A stretch of 64,000 nucleotides of DNA from Paracyclopina nana. Lineage: Eukaryota > Arthropoda > Copepoda > Cyclopoida > Cyclopettidae. Below, piece after piece: positions 26,206 through 37,445 of this stretch. The notes below the pieces were generated by a model. The model saw only the letters and a list, made by a program, of their open reading frames with translations, was not told the origin of the DNA and ran no database searches. The stretch's first letter is position 1; each line of letters begins with the position of its first letter. Both the position numbers and the translations under genes were made by a program. The DNA lies in contig JAGUCH010000006.1 in NCBI GenBank assembly GCA_019096065.1, positions 2,562,001 through 2,626,000 of the forward strand, in the 5' to 3' direction.

Positions 26206-28815
26206 ATGGGACCAAGCACCAAGAACTCCATCATTATTTTGGTAATTTTTAAAATCCTCCTAACTATGACATGAAAATTGAGTTTTTCATCATGAGAGCA
26301 GAGTCAGAGATTTCGAGTAATCTCGCATTTTGCTCAATCCCATTTAAAGTTTATTATTTTTACGGCTTCTTACAAAATGTAATAACTGCCTACACTCAAT
26401 TATTAAGGTCCATATTGCAATTGAAGATTTTAATTTTCGTAACATGTAACTTTAATTTGGAAACAAGCGCGGTGTTTTTTTTTTTTTTTTTTAGAAACTA
26501 GAGCAATGATATGATAAAGCTGAGCCAATTTCAGAATCACAAATCACAATTTTCCAATTATCCACTACGATAATTTCTAGTCATCACATGGCTTAATCTG
26601 TTGCGCAATCTTGGATTCTCATGAACTTGAAGCCCTGTTTTTGTGTCCGATTAAAAAGTGTGCAGCATTACCTTGAGGCCACAATTAATCTGATATAACT
26701 GTCTCTTGAATTTTTGCAGGTGGCGGCCATATTATCCTGTGCTAGCTCAAAGTCCATTGAAAAAGTAGAACATAACAATTTCCAGCCTTCGAACCAGGTC
26801 ATATTCAGGAGATCCGATGATGGCGAACTATTGCTACCTGCAGTTTCGCCCTTTATTGGCAATTCTGCTAATTTAGACACGAGTGCCTCTAATGTTGTGA
26901 ACAATTACTATTCTAAACCCAGCTACGGTCAACAGCAGCCTCAACTAACCTGCCTACTGAGAACTTGTGACCAGGTTATTACTGGCAGAGATTTGACTTA
27001 TGACAGAGCCTTGGAAATTGTTCAATCTGAGGAATACTTGGTTGCAGTAGATGCTGACTTGATCAGAAGGCGGCAAGATTTTGGGTAAGTCTCATTTTTG
27101 AATTAGTATTTGCTGAAATTAAGCTAACAATTTTCAGGTATGGAAATGGTGCAATGGCTGGATTGTCTTACAGCCTAGAAGATCAGTTAAAGCTTCAGCA
27201 ACTTTTGGCTGCATCTGTGAATAAAAGACACGTTCGAGAGGCTGATTTCCCAACCGAGTTGGAAAATGAGGAGCTTATGATGTCTCTGGAGGAGCCTAGA
27301 ATTTTCAATATTTCCACTTCAGGATTTGGCACCATTTCTTATGATTGGACCAAAGTTGCAGACAACTACCTCAGACTTGGAACAGCTGCAGCTCTTCTCC
27401 TCGCGGCATCAGCTTTCATTCCAGCCCCTAAAGTGCCAATTTTGCCAATTGACTTGCCTAATTTGGGGAAAAACAAGGCCTCGAACATAGGCCTCGATGA
27501 TGATTTGAGGCTTATACAAGCCATACCAGATGATTATGATGACACATCACGCATGGGCAGTTTTAAATCACGAAATTCGATGAAAAAATTGCCACAGAAC
27601 CAAATTCTTAAAAGAATCAACAAAATCTTTGATCCTCTAGGATTCCTCAGAACCAATAAGAATGCTAATGGAGGAAAAAGAAGAAAAAGGCAAAAGAAGC
27701 ACAATAAGAGGCAAAACGAGCCTCAATCTCAAAAGAGACCTTCTACGACTGAAATCCCATTAAAAATCCCCACAGAAATTGAAGCTCTCCGGCAGAAAAA
27801 TGACGATAATATACTAAAGGAATTGGACACGACAAACCTCAACAATCCATTTTTGTCGGATAGCGAATTCAAAACTTTCTTCCCATCATGGAGTAGAAAG
27901 AAACGAGCCACGAGCTTGGTGGAATCACGTATTTTCAACGTTACTGGATTCGGCACCATTACATATCCGTGGACTTCGGTCATTGATACCTACGTCAAGT
28001 ATGCTTTGGTTGGTGGCCTTTTCGTGGCCGCTGCTGCAGCCTTCAATGAGCCCAAACAGGCTTTCAACAACGCTTTTCAAATACCGCGGCTGAACACTGT
28101 AAACTTGCCACCAAATCTTCCTCCAGGTAATAAGAAAAGACAATATCTAAAAATAGCTAATCATGATGCTAAAATGATCTCTGCTTAGGTGGAATTCCAC
28201 CTGGAAATCCATTGCCTGGCACTCCTGGAGGTGGAGGAAAACCAGTGGGATCTTCCCAACAGGCTCAACAAGCACTTGCCCTGACTCCCCCTGGAACTTT
28301 ACCAGTTTCCATTTTTCCTCCTTATGCAACTCCTCGAACCGTTCCCGCAGTTTCTGTCATCTTTTTGGAAACTCCCACGCCTGGACTGGTGCGACGATCA
28401 ATTTGGTAAGTCTGAGAAACGTGAATCGATTGTCGCAATGTTATTAGCAATTTTCCCAATTGACAGGGGCAATTTTGGACGATTGGCTCGCAGCTACAAA
28501 TGCCTGTTCAGAAGGAAAAAGAGGCAAGCTTCCGGATCTTCTTATGGAGCGCCCTCGTACAATGCTCCGGATTGCGATTACGATCACCTTCGATATGGAT
28601 TTAGAACGCGGGTGACTTTAGTTGAGAATCAGTCATGCATTTTGGGGGTGTCCTGCACAGCAACAGGGGACAAAATCAATGTGGCAGCCTTGTCAAGGCT
28701 TAGCGGCCAATTTGCTAAACGCCAAAGTGGAGAGGAATTTAGATCGGATGCTCCTCCAGAATGTCGAGCCATTCGAGATCCAGCCAACACTTGCCTTAAT
28801 TATTATAGTGTGTAA
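26206..28815 (+). CDS. Secreted precursor with duplicated hydrophobic motif and furin-type sites
   Basis: Exons 26206..26241, 26720..27084, 27138..28126, 28189..28405 and 28467..28815 give 651 aa. The 12-codon first exon plus the start of exon 2 encode a clean signal peptide (MGPSTKNSIIILVAAILSC), which is why I accept this small exon across a 478-nt intron. A motif occurs twice: EPRIFNISTSGFGTISYDWT (about residue 187) and ESRIFNVTGFGTITYPWT (about 395). Each is followed by a hydrophobic Ala/Leu/Val-rich segment of about 20 residues that could span or insert into a membrane. Basic cleavage-like sites GKRRKRQ, SRKKRATS and RRKKRQAS sit between and after the repeats, so furin could release repeat 2 and the cysteine-containing C-terminal part (CDYDHLRYGF to CLNYYSV). 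I do not recognise the family. Confidence 0.8.
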
Positions 28816-28859
28816 AAAATTCTCAATGCTCAAAACAGAGTTAACCAAAGAGACTGCAC

Positions 28860-30044
28860 TTATATTGCAGCTAGTAGCATTTTTATTAACTTTCCAAATA
28901 GTCTATGATACAATAATTGCAGAATCCCTCTCCCATCACCTGAAAAATAAATAATGTTAAATAAATAGTGCTTAATAGAGGGCGCCACGATCTGATATAA
29001 CAAGAAGTGCCATTGAGGCGGTGTGATTGGAAAAACAAAGCTTTTTTTTTGGCTGATAGTACCTTTTGCATGCAACGATAATGTGACCTTCCTGAATCGA
29101 GATTCTTCTTCACTACATCACAAACTGCACCAGCACTCATGATCGATGGAGCGCAAGCAGTACATCGAATTTCAATGCAAGTTTTGTCGTCAAATGGCCA
29201 CCATTCTGACTTGCAAGCTGTCTCCCAAAAATCTGGACTTGTCAAGTCGAACTAGGAGCATCAAAAAATCTTTAGCAACCGGAAATTTGCTGCATGACCA
29301 ATGCAAAACTAACCCTGTCAGCGGAGTGCTCCACAGCTTTCACGATGTTTTTTGCCATTTTAATTGCTTCTTGTGTAGAGGTAAGGAGCAAATCCATGAT
29401 AGTCTGATAAAGATGTAGAAGAAGAAAATAGGTAAAAATCAAGTCTTTAATTACCCTGGTTTGCTCAGTCCCAGCTAACAGTAAAGCGTCATCGGATCTA
29501 AATGAGGCCACTGGATGCATTTCTTCAAGCAGTGTTAATCTTGGAAATAAGAAGTTAATCAAAATGATCATTTCAGGTTAATTATTAATATACTTGGGAT
29601 CAGTGAAAGCTTCGTTGCTATCAACACTGTCATCGTCATCTTCCACTTGTGCGAGCTGGCTCATATCATATCTCTTCAGTTTTTGCACAGTTCTTTCAGC
29701 CTGGTAAATCTTTTTCTTGTCGACAAAGTCCTGAAAAAATTACGCTCACTCAGCAATTCTATCTGAGCCATATACTTGAGTTATCATACCTTCAGCATGG
29801 TTGGAGCATGTTTGTTCATATACCGCGAAAACTCAGTTAGAAAAAGGATTTGTTGCGACTGAAATCGAGCTGGTGCCATGCGGAAAAACGGCGATGACCC
29901 GAGGAATGAAAACGTTGGGCACTCATCGCTTTTCACGGCCGAAAAAGTACCAATTGAAATGGCACACAACAATATCACCAAATTCTTCAAGCAGCCACAA
30001 TTAATGTTCAGTCCTAATGAATGAAAAAGTGTGAAACTTACCAT
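28860..30044 (-). CDS. Uncharacterised cysteine-containing secreted or membrane-anchored protein
   Basis: Exons 29790..30044, 29594..29730, 29455..29539, 29314..29403, 29063..29251 and 28860..28991 give 295 aa. The N-terminus contains a hydrophobic run, CLKNLVILLCAISIGTFS, about 19 residues in, which fits a signal peptide or anchor. The middle has an acidic patch (VEDDDDSVDSNEAFTDP) and a helical segment around KMAKNIVKAVEHSADR. Exon 5 holds most cysteines (ACKSEWWPFDDKTC, RCTACAPS, AVCDVV, HYRCMQK). The final exon is the least certain: its 44 codons are low in cysteine and hydrophobic, and the true 3' end may differ. I recognise no domain. It lies just downstream of another small secreted gene on the same strand (30171..30904) and may be related in expression rather than sequence. 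Confidence 0.6.
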
Positions 30045-30170
30045 GACTGGAATAGAAATGCAACTGACCACTGATGGTGATCCCAAACGGGACCCTTAAT
30101 TAAAAGTTGTTTTGCTGCGAAAACGAGCCGGTCAAAACAGCGAAGAGAACAACATAAACAACAATGATTT

Positions 30171-30904
30171 TTATTGCTCAAGTCCTTGTCTCATAATTGT
30201 GTAAAATTGCCAAGAGTCGAGGGATTTGGGCAATATGCCTGGGTGAGTCAACTTGATCACCAGCCAGGCCAAGCATACCAAATTGTCGCCCGTTAGTTGA
30301 TCTGAAAGGTAGACATGACACATGACAGGAATCTGCCTTGATCTTCCCCACACTCGGGGTATTACTTACTGAGAGCGACGCAAAGCAACAGATCGTTTAA
30401 TTCCTGCATTTCTATGAGTCCCGATATTCCAAAATCGATGATGCCACTACAGACATAACTTGATAGAGTGAACGGTTTTGACTTGAGGTCCACGCACCAC
30501 CGAGAGGCAGTTTGGTACCATTCACTTGTTTCAAAATTGGACAACGATCCTCTATTTCGAGGCCTCAATAATGCGAAACGTGGCTTTTGACCGGAATTAC
30601 TTTGAGCAGATTGCACGAGCTACAAAAAAAGGCAGTTTGAAGCCAAAGTTCGATAACAACCAAATGATTGCACTTACATAAGACCAAATTGAATCTCTCC
30701 TATCTACAGAATGACCTGGAATTGCCAGGGATAGAATTTAATATTTAAGAGCTATTGTTAGTCGTAGCATACCTGCAGCTGTTAAAGCAATTTGTAAAAC
30801 AAGCAGACCTACAATGCAATATGAATATGAGGCGTTTTTCTAGCCCAACCACTAGGAATATTATTACCTTGAAAAACCATGAAAAATGCTGCAGCAATCC
30901 TCAT
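30171..30904 (-). CDS. Small secreted protein of unknown family
   Basis: Exons 30868..30904, 30773..30808, 30678..30715, 30370..30619 and 30171..30301 give 163 aa with consistent phases. Three tiny first exons encode the start and a signal peptide (MRIAAAFFMVFQGLLVLQIA). The body includes ALLRPRNRGSLSNFETSEWY, RWCVDLKSK, YVCSGIIDFGISG, LLLCVALS and LVCLAWLVIKLTHP, with four cysteines and no recognisable domain. The polyadenylation signal AATAAA overlaps the TAA stop (30168..30173 on the plus strand as TTTATT), leaving essentially no spacer after the coding region. The micro-exons are supported by splice sites and phase only, so the N-terminus needs transcript support. Confidence 0.65.
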
Positions 30905-31561
30905 CTTTCGTAAAAATACGAGCCGAGTGAGATGTAGAAAAATCTATATTCAGAGTGGCCTTGCAACAGTTTTGCTACGGAACAGAGTGGGAGTTTTTTT
31001 GTCAACTCACACCATTTGCCGAACCAATACTGCCAGCACTAGCCAATATAGTGGATTTCTCGTTGTTTTTCTTGAATTCTATAATTAGAACTTAATTGGC
31101 AGGTAAACACAACATTCACAGCTGAGCGCATCAAAACTTGAGAGCAAAACCCTTGATCATTTGGAAGGTCAAGCTGAGTCTGGGTGAAAATTATTTGTTA
31201 CACTTCTAATGTCACGATTTCGTCTTGAAAAGAAGCATAATTGGAATGAAAAATGCACGACAAGAAGAGATCAAGTCCTAGAAAATTCAATGGCTGTCAG
31301 GATGCATGCATGTGGGATGATTTTTCCAGAATTCTGTCAAAATTCTGCAAAGCCATCATCGCCGTGAAGGTAACACACACTCCCGAAAAAAGATACGAAT
31401 CACACAGTTTGATAATGCAAAGTATAGTTTATTTAGCAAATAAATAAATGCCGAGTTTCGAGCAGCAGAAAAAGTTCGCTAACCAATTAATGCCGGGAAA
31501 TCCTAAATGGAGAAACATCAATAATCATTAGCTCAAGAAACTCAATCGCACCAAGCTACCT
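30905..31561. other. Interval downstream of the cuticle gene
   Basis: Contains the 3' UTR of the chitin-binding protein gene, with AATAAA (minus strand) at 31438..31443 about 120 nt past its stop, and the 5' flank of the 163-aa gene. No gene seen. Confidence 0.5.
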
Positions 31562-33283
31562 TTAGAAGAATTTGCTTCGTCGTGCATTCCTCTTGCCATT
31601 CCTCCTTCCATTGTTCTGTCTCCTGCCAATTCGATTCTGGTTTTTTGACCGGCCTGTCCTGGGTGTAGGAGCGTATTCGGCAAGAGGAGCTCCATAACCA
31701 GGTGATGCTGCGGCATCTTGAGCGGGAGCGCCATAGCCAGAATCAGCGGGAGCGCCGTAACTTGGCTGAGCAGGAGCGCCATAGCCAGAGTCAGCGGGTG
31801 CGCCGTAACCAGAGTCAGCGGGAGCGCCGTAACCAGAGTCAGCGGGTGCGCCGTAGTCAGCCTCAGCAGGTGCAGCGTAGTCACCTTCAACGGGTGCGCC
31901 ATAATCTGAGTCGGCGGGTGCGCCGTAACCTGAGTCAGCAGGAGCGCCGTAACCAGAGTCAGCAGGTGCGCCGTAACCATTGTTGGCAGGTGCACTGGGA
32001 GCAGGGGAGTTTTGGTAGGTTTCTTGGTTAGAGCTAGCTGCCCCATATTGATTCTGGTCATCTTCAGCGCCATATTGGGATTGGTCATCAGCAGCGCCGT
32101 ATTGAGCTTGGCTGTCAGCGTCGGTTTGGCCAATTTGGTCGTTGAGTCCGTACAATCCTTCAGCCTCTGAGCAATCAAAGTTGAACCACCAGTCGCAAAT
32201 GAAGTAGTTTTGGTTGAAAATGGTTCCGTTGGGGCACAAAAAGGACCATTTTGAGTTGGGTCCAGCGTTGGCGGAGTCAGTAGCGCAAACATGGAAGACT
32301 TGGCACTCAGCGGAAGGATCAGCATAATAGCCTCCAATCTTCTTGCCCTCACAGCTAAATTCAGACTCGGGGACTTCGGCATAAATGGGGTAATCTTCAC
32401 CAGGGGTACCAGGAATTGAATTCATCAACATCTTAAGGTTTTGCTCTTCAGCGCTCAAGCCTCCTTCGTCGCCATAAGTGGCCTAAAATTCATGGAAATT
32501 CATGTGTGCTATAATTCATTTCCATTAACAAACTTGCTTATGCTAATTTTTGCCATTTGAATTGCTGCAGTCATATTATAAGGTCGCATTTGTCCCGACA
32601 CCACATCCAAAAAAATATTCTATGAATAATTTATGCCAGCAAAATGAGATCAATTGCCTAGGCCCTTCGGTAATTTTGGCTGACGATGCGCAAGAATAGC
32701 TCCAAGAAATTCAAGAATGCGGCATTGGAGACAAAAACCTTGCACATCCAATTGAATGGGACTTCCAAAAATGGTCACAATTCCCTAACATTGACGGTGG
32801 CACAATGCGTATTTCTATGACATGCCTAGCTAAGCTACAAGCCTTTGACATCTGATGTCAATATCTTTTGGAAATATCTTTGCCTACAATGACTTTTGGA
32901 AGAGCTACAGAATTTTTCCTTATTTTCGAATTCTGCTCAGCTAAAAAAATCTCAAGATTCGGGTGATTGAAAAGCAGATATTTCTATAAATTAGTAGCAA
33001 AGGGTCTAACAAAGCAGGAAAAATCTTTAAAAAATATCTTACCTGATCATCACTGTAGGATGGAAGTTGGTCATCAGCAGCTCCGTACGATGGCTGAGCC
33101 GAAGGAGCTCCGTAGCCACTTGGAGCAGCAGGGTTTGGAGACAAGTAAGAAGAACCGACGGGCAACTTGTCCCCCAGAGCCACAGACCCAAAAACTGAAA
33201 AAAATACTTTTAAAGTTTGAATCTGGCCGATTCAACAGCCTTTTTTGCTTACCCAAGACGAGAATTGCAGCGTTGAGCTTCAT
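31562..33283 (-). CDS. Cuticular chitin-binding protein, one peritrophin-A (CBM14) domain, GYGAP repeats
   Basis: Exons 33253..33283, 33043..33194 and 31562..32482 give 367 aa. A signal peptide (MKLNAAILVL...) leads to a Pro/Tyr/Gly-rich segment, then one chitin-binding type 2 domain at about residues 100-165: FSCEGKKIGGYYADPSAECQ, FHVC, FLCPNGTIFNQNYFICDWW, FNFDC, six cysteines in the usual order. The C-terminal half is a tandem array of GYGAPADS-type octapeptides preceded by QYGAADDQ repeats, encoded by about 24-bp DNA repeats at 31690..32000. It ends in a basic tail (RRNGKRNARRSKFF). This is the layout of one-domain cuticular proteins analogous to peritrophins (CPAP1-like), which bind chitin in the exoskeleton or gut lining. 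The assignment to arthropod cuticle is firm; the exact ortholog is not. Confidence 0.88.
31690..32000 (-). repeat. Coding minisatellite, ~24-bp units encoding GYGAPADS
   Basis: About a dozen imperfect units in phase with the cuticle-protein reading frame. Units differ mostly at third positions. Length variation between alleles is likely (inference). Confidence 0.85.
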
Positions 33284-33329
33284 TATTGTAGGAATCGATA
33301 CTTTGACTAGAGGTAAGTCAGAAACGAAC

Positions 33330-33365
33330 TGATGCCTGGTGGGTGAAGATGATGCCCGTTTTATA
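33330..33365 (-). promoter_or_regulatory. TATA box and initiator of the cuticle protein gene
   Basis: On the minus strand TATAAAA spans 33365 to 33359, and an arthropod-type initiator TCAGT is centred near 33330, 30-35 bp further on. The implied 5' UTR is about 47 nt to the ATG at 33283. This is a textbook strong TATA+Inr promoter, as expected for a highly expressed cuticle gene. No transcript start data support it. Confidence 0.5.
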
Positions 33366-36064
33366 GGCAACAATCCTGAAGTGAAAAAGCATCGTGGCGT
33401 ACGAAAATGCGTACAGACACATTTCTTGACTCCTTGAGGCGTCTTCAATACAGATAGCGTCGTAAGCGGCGGACCAGGACGCGTCGAAACGGAGTCAGCA
33501 CTTTATGAATTGCAAAATGAACTATTTTACAACTGTGACATGCTGTAATGTGGGCCAATTCTATTGATTGTTTTATTAGTCACTCGTTCTTTTTAGCGTA
33601 AAAAATGTTACCATTTCAATATAATCGTTGCATATACAGACAAGATCTTAGCGCCATTGTTGTGCTCAAATGCCCAAAAAGTTTGAAAATCACCCCCAAC
33701 AATCTCAGAAATTCTTCCCTGCGTCACTTTTGGCAATGATCAACACACCATAAAAAATACCGAGGATTCAGTGCAATAATTCCAGGTTTTTAAAGGAGGA
33801 GCGTAGCCACGTACCAACTCGATGTAGGTCGCGAGCACGTAAATCAATTTAACCGAGTAAAGCTCTGTGAAGTAATTGAAGTTAGCAGCTCATATGTCAA
33901 TGCCCGAATGTAGCATTCACACGAAGAATCATCATCAGCATCAGCAAGATATCTGGCATTTCTGCATAGTACCAGCACACATGCAAATTAACTGCGCAAA
34001 GCTCGAGTTACAGATTTTATTCAGAACACGATAGTGAAATTAAGCCTCTCATATCATTTGACCCATAAAGCACAAGATCAATGACCCTCGCCAATTTGAA
34101 GGCTACGTACTCGCGTACGATGATGCGACATCAAAAACGCAATTATTCTCGCATCAGAAATGGACTGTGCAACACTTTATTGTCCAAATATTTGCTCAGC
34201 GTTAACAACAACACAATGCTTTTTTGCATTTCCGACTACTGCTGAACACTCAGTGAGATGTGATAGGAAATTGCCATTGGGTTTTTTCTTGACACATCCG
34301 TATATTGCTCACGAAACATGAAGTAATGGAGCAAGATAACTACTAAGAACAACTTTGATACATTCGCATTAGCCCAAATTGATTCTTGACGAAATAATGC
34401 AATGCGTGAAGAATGACCGAAATTGATAATTACGATGCATCATTTTGCCTGTGATACCAAAATGGTTTAACGGAAATGCTCTATTAATTTATGCGGGTAA
34501 ATAATGCACTCTAGGATATCATGATTGAGCAAAATTCGATAAACTGACGTCGATTAATGCATTCAGTTCATACTAGCAAAAAATCAAAAGCTTCCTTCTG
34601 GTTTGATGACACAGTGTGCATTGAAAAAAACAGCAATGATCATCTGATGAGAAATGAACATTGAAGGTTTTAATTTTAGAGGCTCAAGGCTGATGCCAAT
34701 TTAAGAGGGTATCACATTTCTCGCCTCCATTGGCAAGGAACGAGCGAAATTCAAGATCACTTTAGGTGTCATAAAAGGACGTATTTTTTCATCTTTTCTG
34801 CCTCAGTGTCGCGCGAATATTTTCCTTTTTGGGCACACAATGGGCGATTCATAGTATTTTTCAGAAAATTCTGACAACCATTTGCCTCTTATCATCCAGC
34901 GCAAGAACTAAAAGTTTGCGTAGCGATTGAGTTAAATGCAATTAGATGCATCATTTTGACGGAATTTTTTAGGCCTCAACAGATTGATCAGTTCGGTTAT
35001 CCCATCATGAATTCCTAGCATTTTGCTGAGCAATAAGACAAAAATGACTGAAACCTGTCACCTATGAAGGTTGAGCCAGTTTCAGATTGCCAATTTGTTA
35101 ATTGCTGCCAAAAAAGGTCAATTCTGTGCTCTCAGTTTATATGGAAGATGGCAAGGCAAAAAGCTCATCGTAGTAATTGTTTGTTGAGCGTTTCAGCATA
35201 TTATGAGACACTTTTACGGCCCAATTCGGACTCGGTTCACGACTCGTCGTCGATTGCACATAAAAAAACAGTGAACGAGACACATTTGCAAGATAAAAAT
35301 GCCACAAGCACGATGGATGTTAATTGTTTTGGCACCCAAAAAATATTGAGGTCATTCGAAGCCATCGAGACAAAAAGTTCCCTTGAAGGTCTCTATTTCA
35401 CGCGGATTCTCGGTCGGCGGACAAAAATGAACCCATCCAGCCGAGTATTGCCAAATTACAATTTCAAGCATATCCATTTGGCAACTTTTTAGCTGAAGTG
35501 GCAAATAAGAATCCTTTGCGTGACGAAAGTTATGCGCACTGTGACTCATTGGAGTCTCAAGGTTATTGGCCTTTCTTGGGAAAAGGCCATGTGGATGCAA
35601 TATTTATTTCCAAGGCCGCAATCAAATACTAACAAACCACCAATCTGGTTGATACGAGAAAAAGTTGTCCGTGATGCGGACTTTATTAAAAGCAAAGTAG
35701 AACCACGAATATTGTGAGCTTTGTATCAATTTCGGATATTCTTTTTATTCAACTACTCGCGTTATTTGGTAATGGTATGCAAGAACATGAATGTACCTCA
35801 ATTGCACAGGTACAAAATGGTCAACAAAGAATGAAGCGTGCTTTGAAATCCACGTGGATAAAAATGGTGCAAAACGGAAACGACGCAAACTAGTGAGTCC
35901 TGCCACCGTGCTAGTAGATCGCGCAGCCTTTTCAATAATTCAGCCAAAAAAAAGTGTCCTTGGATAAATGTGGGAAAATGTCATGTTCTATAACCTGTTG
36001 ACAAAGGCTACTTTGGGAGGCTGTCAGTGAACCCCGAATTACCGACGTGAGCACAACCATAATT
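33366..36064. other. Noncoding interval
   Basis: 2.7 kb of mostly AT-rich sequence between the cuticle gene (-) and the type I membrane protein gene (+). It contains only short open frames without splice support. No RNA gene or repeat identified. Confidence 0.5.
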
Positions 36065-37445
36065 ATGACTAAACTACTATCGTTTGCTATTCAGCTAATT
36101 TTCATCTCAACAGTGACATCTTTGGACAGAGGTAAGCATGACATTAATTTTAACTGGCTAGCTATAAAAATAATTTTTTCAATTAGCTGACCCATTGGAT
36201 TGCCCGCAAGGGACCTTGGCATACGGATTAACTATATCAGTTCCACAATCTGTGTTTTGGAAGGATCCGGATCTTCGGCAGACTCCTGCCCTAATTCCAA
36301 CTCCGCTCTCCGTGTGTATCTTATGCCATAAAATCCCAAGAACTGACATTTCTGGCATTGACTCCGATACAAATCGCGAGGTGGAGACCATCAGTACTCC
36401 AAACGACAATGAAGTTTTGCCCAGTTATCAGTTTTGCGTTGGAAAAGGCACGCTAAACGCTCCCTGTTGATCTCATTATTTGATAAGCATTTTGTATTTT
36501 CGCAGGGGACTTGACGAGAACTGTCACGCAGACATTTGACTGCTTTGAGGCGACTTATTTAAAAAGCATATCCAAACCAGTTGACGAGTTCAATGCTACT
36601 TTTGGATGTGGAGATACGCGACTCACATCGAGTCCGGATGCCAATGCATCGACGGACTATTTCATATCTGAGTGGGAACTTTCATTTTAAAAAGCCTCTT
36701 TTTCACGCAGAGCAACCATGTCTTCCTTAGGTTTGTCGGAGCTGGGTCCAGGGCAAGGTCTAATTGGAGAGATCTGGGAATGAATGTGTCGTGCAGTGAG
36801 AAAAATGAGTTCCTTTGCGGAGTGGAAATTTATATGGATGGGAAAGCTCCATTGGAGCAGCAAAAAACGGCCGAATTTCAAGAAGATTTCTTGAGGCAGC
36901 CAGCAGACCCTGCTCAATTCAGAGAGGGCATCTTGGACCTTCAGTAATCATATACCTTTAACGGCCTAAGATCAACTCTTAGACGATTCTCCGTTTTCAG
37001 AAGAGGCCCACAGTTTAATGCGAAATGCTGCAACATATATCAGCTATCAGGACGACCAGTTTTGGGCGACAAGTACGAATTGGCCCAAGCCTTGACTAGT
37101 CGAGCTGAAGCGTCTGTCATAGGATTAGCTATTGGATTGGCAATCGCAACTTTGGCTCTCCTCATCTGCGCGGCTAATTTTTTCTGGTAAAAACACAAGT
37201 TATTTCAATTTCAAATGACGCCATTGCAATTTGCATTTCTCAGCTGTCCATGCATGAAGCAGTGGAACAAAAAAGGGAAATTGATAGAAGAGCATGAAAG
37301 CGACTACAAAAAATCCGATTCCAGAGACAATATCTCAGACGGTCGACAGTCAGTATTCACAACGAGACCAAATACTTCAGAAAATATGGCTCCAGCGAAA
37401 ATTTCAGTCTTGAACGTTTTGCCCAAAGACGAAGAAGTGGCCTAA
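36065..37445 (+). CDS. Single-pass type I membrane protein of unknown family
   Basis: Exons 36065..36131, 36187..36447 (or ..36465), 36506..36671, 36713..36943, 37001..37186 and 37244..37445 give about 370 aa. The protein has a signal peptide (MTKLLSFAIQLIFISTVTS), an extracellular part with cysteine clusters (CPQGTLAYG, CILCHKIP, TFGCGDTRL, VSCSEKNEFLCGVEIYMDG, AKCCNIYQ), one membrane helix (VIGLAIGLAIATLALLICAA), then a CCPCMKQW palmitoylation-like patch and a polar cytoplasmic tail. The SCSEKNEFLCGVEI segment faintly recalls vitelline-membrane outer-layer proteins, but I would not assign it. The exon 2 donor is unclear: either a GC donor at 36448 (58-nt intron) or a weak GT at 36466 (40-nt intron). 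Both keep the frame. The next intron is only 41 nt. Confidence 0.65.

Noticed and set aside
31702-32031. Arg/Gln/Ser-rich open frames on the plus strand
   Set aside because: They are antisense shadows of the GYGAPADS repeats of the cuticle protein.
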